Part shown: piece by piece, positions 59,432-64,000 of the stretch
Layout of the letters: every line of letters begins with the position of its first letter
Position numbering within the stretch: the first letter of the stretch is position 1
DNA from: Hoeflea phototrophica DFL-43
GTDB taxonomy: Bacteria > Pseudomonadota > Alphaproteobacteria > Rhizobiales > Rhizobiaceae
NCBI RefSeq assembly: GCF_000154705.2
Contig: NZ_CM002917.1
Coordinates: 1,754,461 to 1,818,460, forward strand
Length of the DNA stretch: 64,000 nucleotides
Direction: 5' to 3'
Program-made: the position numbers and the translations under genes
The notes under the pieces: generated by a model
The model's database searches: none
Told to the model about the DNA's origin: nothing
What the model saw: only the letters and a program-made list of their open reading frames with translations

Positions 59432-59902
59432 ATGGCCAGAGAGACTGAAATGCAGCCGGCAGACCGGCAGATTCTCAAGGCCGTCCAGGACGACGGCCGC
59501 ATCTCCAACCAGGACCTGGCAGAGCGCGCCGGAATGTCGGCATCCGCCTGCTGGCGGCGGGTCAAGGTGCTGGAGGAGGGCGGCGTCATCGAGCGCTACA
59601 CGGCACTCGTCAACCCCGAAGCCGTCGGCCTGACCTTCCACGCGATGGTCCACGTGGTGCTCTCGCGCCATCAGGCAGGCCACGTCGAGAATTTCATCCA
59701 GGCCGTGATGGCACGTCCGGAAGTGCTCGACTGCTTCGCCACCACCGGCGACGCCGATTATCACCTGCGTATCCGCTGCCGAGACCTCTCAGCCTACAAC
59801 GCGTTTCTGGAGGAGTTCATATTCGCGCTGGAGGGCGTCTCGACGGTCAAGACGAACCTGATCTTGCGGCAGCTAAAGCACGAGACACGGGTGGAGGTGT
59901 AG
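59432..59902 (+). CDS. Lrp/AsnC-family transcriptional regulator
   Basis: 156-residue regulator with the N-terminal helix-turn-helix (DRQILKAVQDDGRISNQDLA, ERAGMSASACWRRVKVLEEG) and the RAM ligand domain (HVVLSRHQAGHVENFIQAVM, VLDCFATTGDADYHLRI). The last block with D-x-Y is the ligand and oligomer interface. Likely responds to an amino acid and controls the adjacent 2-oxoacid oxidoreductase. M7 (59450) is another possible start. Its TAG abuts the TAG of the convergent RDD gene exactly. Confidence 0.95.
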   Translation: MARETEMQPADRQILKAVQDDGRISNQDLAERAGMSASACWRRVKVLEEGGVIERYTALVNPEAVGLTFHAMVHVVLSRHQAGHVENFIQAVMARPEVLDCFATTGDADYHLRIRCRDLSAYNAFLEEFIFALEGVSTVKTNLILRQLKHETRVEV

Positions 59903-60373
59903 CTACCCCCGCACCACGACCGTCCCCAGCAGCCAGTCATGCACCGTTTGCTTGCGGTCGAGCACCAGCGTGGCGAGCAGGATGAACGGGGTGAGCACCG
60001 CGTTCAAGGCCCAGAACAGCACGCCATGGACGACGGCGAGCATGAAATCGACCGGGCGGCCATCGAGGCGGGCGACGCGGATGCCCATCATCCGCATGCC
60101 GGGCGTGGCCTGGTTCGGCCCGCCCATCGAAATCCCGATGTAGGGGATGGCCACCAGCAGGAACAGGATCGGGTAGAGGAAGAACCCCAGCCCCAGCGTG
60201 AAGATGCCGATGAAGAACACCAGTACGGCCATTGGCACGCACAGCGCCAGCACGATCGCGTAATCGATGAAGAACGCCAGCACGCGCTTGGTGCGCACAC
60301 CGTCATAGAGCGCGATGTCGTCACAGGCGCCTACAGCGGTATTGTCGGCGCTCTCGCGGATCGGCTGGCTCAT
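59903..60373 (-). CDS. RDD family membrane protein
   Basis: 156-residue inner-membrane protein with the RDD signature. The Arg is in GVRTKRVLAFFIDYAIVL (conserved Arg then Asp at the start of helix 1), and a second Asp is in GMRMMGIRVARLDGRPVDF. Three or four helices (residues about 35-60, 65-90, 120-145). The family function is generally unknown; some members are linked to ion transport. Convergent with lrp with no gap. Confidence 0.9.
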   Translation of the reverse strand: MSQPIRESADNTAVGACDDIALYDGVRTKRVLAFFIDYAIVLALCVPMAVLVFFIGIFTLGLGFFLYPILFLLVAIPYIGISMGGPNQATPGMRMMGIRVARLDGRPVDFMLAVVHGVLFWALNAVLTPFILLATLVLDRKQTVHDWLLGTVVVRG

Positions 60374-60530
60374 CGGTTTCTCCTGTCAACGGATGTGGGC
60401 AATGGCGTTGCGCCCTGAAGACGTAGGAACTCACGGTGCAGAATTAAAGGGTCGGATGCGGGCAGGACGGTCGATGCGCAAATCTTGGCGCGAGAATTTA
60501 TGGTGTTGCAGGACGCTATCTTACACCACC

Positions 60531-60668
60531 GTCATACCGGACCTGATCCGGTATCCAGCAGGCGAACGTCCGTGAGCCAGAAGACATTTTTATGCATGTG
60601 CCGAAGGTTTCTCTCACCGCGCCGACGCGCGGTGACTGGATGCCGGGTCGAGCCCGGCATGACGGATG
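60531..60668. repeat. Palindromic repeat mosaic (REP/RIME-like), two inverted units
   Basis: The gap 60374-60731 holds no gene. It contains three hairpins. The first is TACCGGACCTGATCCGGTA (60535-60553, within 60531-60560), the second is TCACCGCG/CGCGGTGA (60614-60621 with 60628-60635), and the third is ATGCCGGGTCGAGCCCGGCAT (60640-60660, in 60636-60668). The first and third carry matching outer borders, GTCAT ... ATCCAG and CTGGAT ... CATGAC, in opposite orientations, so they look like two copies of one mobile palindromic unit. Such alphaproteobacterial intergenic palindromes are common. Confidence 0.8.
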
Positions 60669-60731
60669 CGGGGGAGTTGGCGTCCCCGGATAGATCATTG
60701 GACCGGCAGAACCCGGCAGCTCTTTGCCAGC

Positions 60732-61787
60732 CTACCAGCCGCCCTTGGCAATCAGCCTTGCGGCTTCGGGGGCGAAATAGGTCAGAACGCCGTCGCAGCC
60801 CGCGCGTTTGAAGGCCAGCAGCTTCTCCATCATCACCCGCTCGCCGTCGACATAGCCCGCAGCCGCACCCGCCTTGATCATCGAGTATTCACCCGACACC
60901 TGATAGGCGAAGACCGGCAGGCCGTAGGTTTCCTTCAGGGCCTGGCAGATGTCGAGATAGCAAAGCCCGGGCTTGACCATCAGCATGTCGGCGCCTTCCT
61001 CGACATCGAGCCCCGCATCGCGAACCGCTTCGGTGGCGTTGGAAGGATCGAGATAGTAGGTGCGCTTGTCGCCCTTCAAAAGCCCGGATGTGCCGATGGC
61101 CTCGCGGTAGGGGCCGTAAAGGGCGGAGGCGAATTTGGTGGCATAGGACATGATGCCGACCGACTGGTGGCCGGCGGCATCGAGTGCGCGGCGGATGGCG
61201 CCGATGCGCCCGTCCATCATGTCCGAGGGTGCAATGATGTCGGCGCCGGCATCGGCTTGATGGACGGCCGCCGCCGCGATCTGGCGCACCGTCTCGTCAT
61301 TGACGATTTCGCCATCGCGCAGGATCCCGTCATGACCATGATCGGTGAAAGGATCGAGCGCGACATCGGTGATCACGCCGATATTGGGGACGGCTTTCTT
61401 GATTGCGCGCGTGGTCTGGTTGATCAGATTGTCCGGTTCAAGCGCATAGGAGCCGGTCTGGTCGCGGTGTTCCATTTCCACATTTGGAAAAGTGGCGAGC
61501 GCAGGAATCCCAAGATCAGCGGCCATCTTTGCTGCTTCCACGGCCTTGTCGACCGACATCCGGTTGACCCCCGGCATGGCGTCAATCGGTTCGAGCACAT
61601 TGCTGCCCGGAACAATGAAGATCGGCCAGATCAGGTCATCAACGCTCAGCCGGGTTTCGCGCGTCAGCCTGCGCGACCAGTCCGCCACCCGGGTGCGCCG
61701 CATCCGCCGGTGTCCGGTGATCTCATCGACATTGATCTCGCTCGCCGCCTTCAGGCCCGCCGCCGTGTTCTTGCCTTTTGATGCCAT
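60732..61787 (-). CDS. hemB: Delta-aminolevulinic acid dehydratase (porphobilinogen synthase)
   Basis: Condenses two 5-aminolevulinates to porphobilinogen in heme and cobalamin synthesis. The 351-residue product (start 61787) has the Schiff-base lysines in GIMSYATKFASALYG and LMVKPGLCYLDI. The metal site reads DVALDPFTDHGHDG, in which the Zn-binding cysteines of DVCLCxYTxHGHCG are replaced by Ala/Asp, the Mg2+/K+-dependent type known from Bradyrhizobium and Pseudomonas. The N-terminal arm (residues 1-30) contains RRMRRTRVADWSRRL. A longer frame to 61862 is possible. Confidence 0.96.
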   Translation of the reverse strand: MASKGKNTAAGLKAASEINVDEITGHRRMRRTRVADWSRRLTRETRLSVDDLIWPIFIVPGSNVLEPIDAMPGVNRMSVDKAVEAAKMAADLGIPALATFPNVEMEHRDQTGSYALEPDNLINQTTRAIKKAVPNIGVITDVALDPFTDHGHDGILRDGEIVNDETVRQIAAAAVHQADAGADIIAPSDMMDGRIGAIRRALDAAGHQSVGIMSYATKFASALYGPYREAIGTSGLLKGDKRTYYLDPSNATEAVRDAGLDVEEGADMLMVKPGLCYLDICQALKETYGLPVFAYQVSGEYSMIKAGAAAGYVDGERVMMEKLLAFKRAGCDGVLTYFAPEAARLIAKGGW

Positions 61788-61938
61788 CTTCTCTGATCCT
61801 CCCCGATACGCGGCCAAGCTGATGTGGCCAGTCCTGCTGACGGTTGGCCTTGTGTCGGACATGCCCGATTTGAGTTATAGACCGCACCTGGGGCAGGGAG
61901 GTCAAGGCCGCCAACAAAGCCCGGCTTGCAATTGCTGC

Positions 61939-62340
61939 TCAGCCAATGCGTTCCAGAGTGAAGTCACCGCTGTTCTCGTCAAGCTCGATGACACGCATGA
62001 TCAGGTTCGGTTGAGGGAAACACTCGGCAATGGATCGGGGCGAGGCGGTCTTGTCCTTGGCGACAGCGATGATGACGCTGACTTCTCCGTCCAGATGATC
62101 CCTGGCCCACACCAGATTCTCGATCAGTTCCAGATGTCCGTTGGAGCCCACCCAGCCCTCTTCTGTGCCCGTGGCAGTCGACTGGTAGATCATCGTGCCG
62201 TTCTGGAAGAGATCCTGCCAGAGCGTCACGGAAACCTTTTTGCCATCGGCGCTGCGTCCGGACCAGCTCCAGCGCTTGTTCTTCGGTACGGTGCCGAGGC
62301 GCTCGAAACTCTGCGACAGTGTCCAGTTCTTCGCCATCAT
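61939..62340 (-). CDS. Small uncharacterised protein
   Basis: 133-residue product from the ATG at 62340, with CGGAGACC upstream (GGAG). No family recognised. It has a W-rich N-terminal region (KNWTLSQSFERLGTV, NKRWSWSGRSADGKK) then VTLWQDLF and LIENLVWARDHLDGEVSVII. Soluble, with no signal peptide. Longer frames to 62544 are unlikely given their unrelated N-terminus. Confidence 0.7.
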   Translation of the reverse strand: MMAKNWTLSQSFERLGTVPKNKRWSWSGRSADGKKVSVTLWQDLFQNGTMIYQSTATGTEEGWVGSNGHLELIENLVWARDHLDGEVSVIIAVAKDKTASPRSIAECFPQPNLIMRVIELDENSGDFTLERIG

Positions 62341-62536
62341 GGTCTCCGGGGCCAGTCGACATTCATGGGAAAGGCAGGAAAGGGATTGCCAATGAGCAAG
62401 AGTACCATCAAAAACGCTCACAGCCTGGAGATTCGTGCTGCCGGAAGTGGCCTCTTGCTCCTGGCGGCCAATTGTTATTGTTTGCGGACGTTCACAAAGT
62501 GCCGCATCGGACGCGTGACAGGGAAAGACGCCTCTT

Positions 62537-62986
62537 ATGGCCATGCTGGAAATTGGAACAAAGCCGGAGCAAGGTGACGGCCGGCTGGACGCGAGTTACC
62601 GGCTGTTCGTGCGGCTGGTTGCGCTGAGCTGTCTGATGGCGGGATTGCAATATTGGGGACGGCTTATCGGTTTCTCCGATGGCGGGGCGTCACGGTTTGA
62701 TCTTATCCCGTCCTATTGGCAGTTCGCCTCTGCCTCACTCGCCGTATTGCTTCCGGTTGCCGCCGTCGGGCTTTGGATGCAGGTCTCCTGGGGTCCGGTC
62801 CTCTGGGTCGTGTCCGCCGGCGCCGAAGTCATCATGCATTTGGGGCTTCCACAGTATTTTGGAGAGCGGCCGGTTTTGGTCATCGCCCACGCCGTGGTCA
62901 TGGTTGTCTATCTGTGCTTCAGGGTGTTGCTGTTCTTGAAATGGCGCAGGGAGGCGCAGCAGCAGGTAAGGACTGATTCACTCTAA
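62537..62986 (+). CDS. DUF6163-like membrane protein beside ldtR
   Basis: 149-residue membrane protein with four predicted helices (about residues 23-45, 60-82, 86-105, 112-135). Position next to the LdtR-type regulator and the four-helix shape resemble the DUF6163 family as I remember it; this is a tentative family call. ATG at 62537. No motif reveals function. Confidence 0.7.
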   Translation: MAMLEIGTKPEQGDGRLDASYRLFVRLVALSCLMAGLQYWGRLIGFSDGGASRFDLIPSYWQFASASLAVLLPVAAVGLWMQVSWGPVLWVVSAGAEVIMHLGLPQYFGERPVLVIAHAVVMVVYLCFRVLLFLKWRREAQQQVRTDSL

Positions 62987-63111
62987 CTCGCACTGAAACC
63001 TCGGTAAGAGCCTGTTAAGCTTGCATTTTAAGTAGAATTTTATGCGTATTGCGTAGGGTCTGTCTCAAGGCGGGAACAAAAGCCGCCACCACAAACAGTG
63101 AGGCAGTCATT

Positions 63112-63636
63112 ATGTCATATACCAATTCTGCGCTTGCGGCAGAAACCAAAGCCGCTCCTGCAAGCGATGAGAACGAAGCTCTCAAGGACCTGTATCTGGA
63201 ATCGCTGCAGCTGGTCGAGCGGCTTCACCGCCGTCTGCTCGATGTCATCAAGGATGAGTTCGACCGCAACAACCGCACCGACATCAATGCGGTTCAGGCG
63301 CTGCTGTTGTTCAACATCGGCAATTCCGAGCTTACTGCCGGCGAGTTGCGTTCCCGCGGCTACTATCTGGGCTCGAATGTGTCCTACAATCTCAAGAAGC
63401 TGGTGGATCTGGGCTACATCAACCATCAGCGCTCGCGGGTTGACCGCCGTGCGGTCCGCATCAGCCTGACCGAACACGGTGTTGAAGTCGCCGAGATCGT
63501 TGCCGGGCTTTACGACCGCCACATCAATTCGATTGCCAAGGTTGGTGGCATCGGTGCTGATGAGTTCGAGGAACTCAACAAGCTGATGCAGCGCCTGGAC
63601 CGCTTCTGGAACGACCAGATTCTCTACCGGCTCTAA
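63112..63636 (+). CDS. ldtR: MarR-family transcriptional regulator LdtR
   Basis: LdtR is known in Liberibacter and Sinorhizobium as a regulator linked to L,D-transpeptidase (ldtP) and osmotic stress tolerance. The 174-residue product (start 63112) has the winged helix LTAGELRSRGYYLGSNVSYN, LKKLVDLGYINHQRSRVDRR, with flanking dimer helices (LDVIKDEFDRNNRTDINAVQ; FEELNKLMQRLDRFWNDQIL). The 125-bp upstream gap is AT-rich around 63020-63045 and probably holds its promoter. Followed by a strong terminator. Confidence 0.9.
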   Translation: MSYTNSALAAETKAAPASDENEALKDLYLESLQLVERLHRRLLDVIKDEFDRNNRTDINAVQALLLFNIGNSELTAGELRSRGYYLGSNVSYNLKKLVDLGYINHQRSRVDRRAVRISLTEHGVEVAEIVAGLYDRHINSIAKVGGIGADEFEELNKLMQRLDRFWNDQILYRL

Positions 63637-63675
63637 GCGGTTAGAGAAGTGGGCCAGGACGACTGGCCAGAAAGA

Positions 63676-63708
63676 AAAAGCGGTGGGGCTTGAGGCTCCG
63701 CCGCTTTT
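63676..63708 (+). terminator. Rho-independent terminator after ldtR
   Basis: Stem GCGGTGGGGC (63680-63689) with GCTCCGCCGC (63695-63704, G-U pairs included), extended by AAAA/TTTT, ends in TTTT. It lies 39 bases past the ldtR stop. The A-run at its 5' side allows action on the convergent gene too. Confidence 0.85.
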
Positions 63709-63739
63709 CTGCGTCAGGTGGTGCGTAAATGGGCGGCCG

Positions 63740-64000
63740 CTACTCAGCCGGGTCGGCGTTGAACTGACCCGTTCTTGGAAGCGGCAGCAGCACCGGGGTG
63801 CGGGCAGCGTAGTCGGCATAGTCTGACCGCGAAGCCACCAAATGCTGCTCGGTGAGTGGCAGCGAAACCAGCCGGATCACCGCGGCCAGCGCCACCGGAC
63901 CGGCCAGGGCCCACCAGGCGCCCGACAGATCATAGGCGGCAAAGCCAAGACCGAACCAGAGCATCATCTCTCCGAGATAATTGGGATGGCGGCTGTAGGA
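63740..64000 (-). CDS. DUF1295-like membrane protein, C-terminal part (cut by window edge)
   Basis: The frame is open to the right edge and encodes 86 residues. It begins SYSRHPNYLGEMMLWFGLG, the HPNY-xGE block of the DUF1295/isoprenylcysteine-methyltransferase-like or steroid-reductase-like membrane enzymes. A membrane helix follows (WWALAGPVALAAVIRLVSLP) and it ends with EQHLVASRSDYADYAARTPV and a polar tail. The N-terminal portion is outside the window. Function not known. Confidence 0.82.
   Translation of the reverse strand, partial: SYSRHPNYLGEMMLWFGLGFAAYDLSGAWWALAGPVALAAVIRLVSLPLTEQHLVASRSDYADYAARTPVLLPLPRTGQFNADPAE

Overview
The window looks like an ordinary chromosomal segment of a GC-rich alphaproteobacterium of the order Rhizobiales, probably in or near the Rhizobiaceae. 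This is inferred from content and gene order: lptF/pepA/holC; purM-purN divergent from a CDP-alcohol transferase, an AI-2E family permease, hdaA and ppk; a DUF6163-like gene beside an LdtR-type MarR regulator; an HdaA in place of Hda; and a HemB with the aspartate-type metal site. A marine genus such as Hoeflea would fit, but nothing here fixes the genus. I see no rRNA, tRNA, CRISPR array, insertion sequence or prophage. Coding density is high on both strands.

Region by region. 0-2.6 kb: 5' part of lptF divergent from pepA-holC. 2.7-5.8 kb: a soluble double-PAS chemoreceptor divergent from a MerR-type cobalamin-binding regulator, across an AT-rich spacer. 5.9-8.5 kb: an ABC-F ATPase and a VapBC toxin-antitoxin pair. 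8.5-12.4 kb: a glutathione transferase, an unknown membrane protein, a glutathionyl-hydroquinone reductase divergent from a LysR regulator, and ndk. 12.5-18.9 kb, minus strand: uvrC, pgsA, moaD, moaE and a DUF4344-like metallopeptidase, plus an SDR and a Na+/Ca2+ exchanger. 19-23.6 kb: outer membrane protein; the dgkA-GST-RNase T2-secreted protein cluster; a His/Met-rich membrane protein divergent from a Crp/Fnr regulator across three stacked palindromes. 23.6-30 kb: rlmJ, a molybdopterin oxidoreductase, an SDR, an exported VOC protein and a cyclopropane synthase. 30-40 kb: purMN, CDP-alcohol transferase, permease, hdaA, ppk, ppx and a second cyclopropane synthase-like gene. 40-51 kb: GNAT, rnd-MFS, aspS, two uncharacterised genes, an ECF42-like sigma factor with its DGPF partner, and parC. 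51-60 kb: DUF3750-like protein, DMT transporter, leucyl/arginyl-protein transferase, SLC13 permease, and a fused indolepyruvate oxidoreductase divergent from an Lrp regulator. 60-64 kb: RDD protein, palindromic repeat mosaic, hemB, two uncharacterised genes, ldtR and the C-terminal part of a DUF1295-like protein.

The strongest lead is the regulator at 4922-5803. Its reading frame carries a complete MerR helix-turn-helix, a helical-bundle W-x9-EH signature and a D-x-H-x2-G cobalamin motif, the architecture of CarH/LitR photoreceptors. The frame has no ATG, GTG or TTG before the DNA-binding domain: it seems to start at an AUU codon behind a well-placed Shine-Dalgarno, just after an in-frame UGA. 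A residue next to the key tryptophan that is His in the best-studied CarH is Glu here. It faces a PAS chemoreceptor, so light- or B12-dependent control of taxis is a testable idea. Other leads are the palindrome stack at 22924-22979, the GGCAA/TTGCC half-site array between iorAB and lrp, and the inverted repeat mosaic at 60531-60668.
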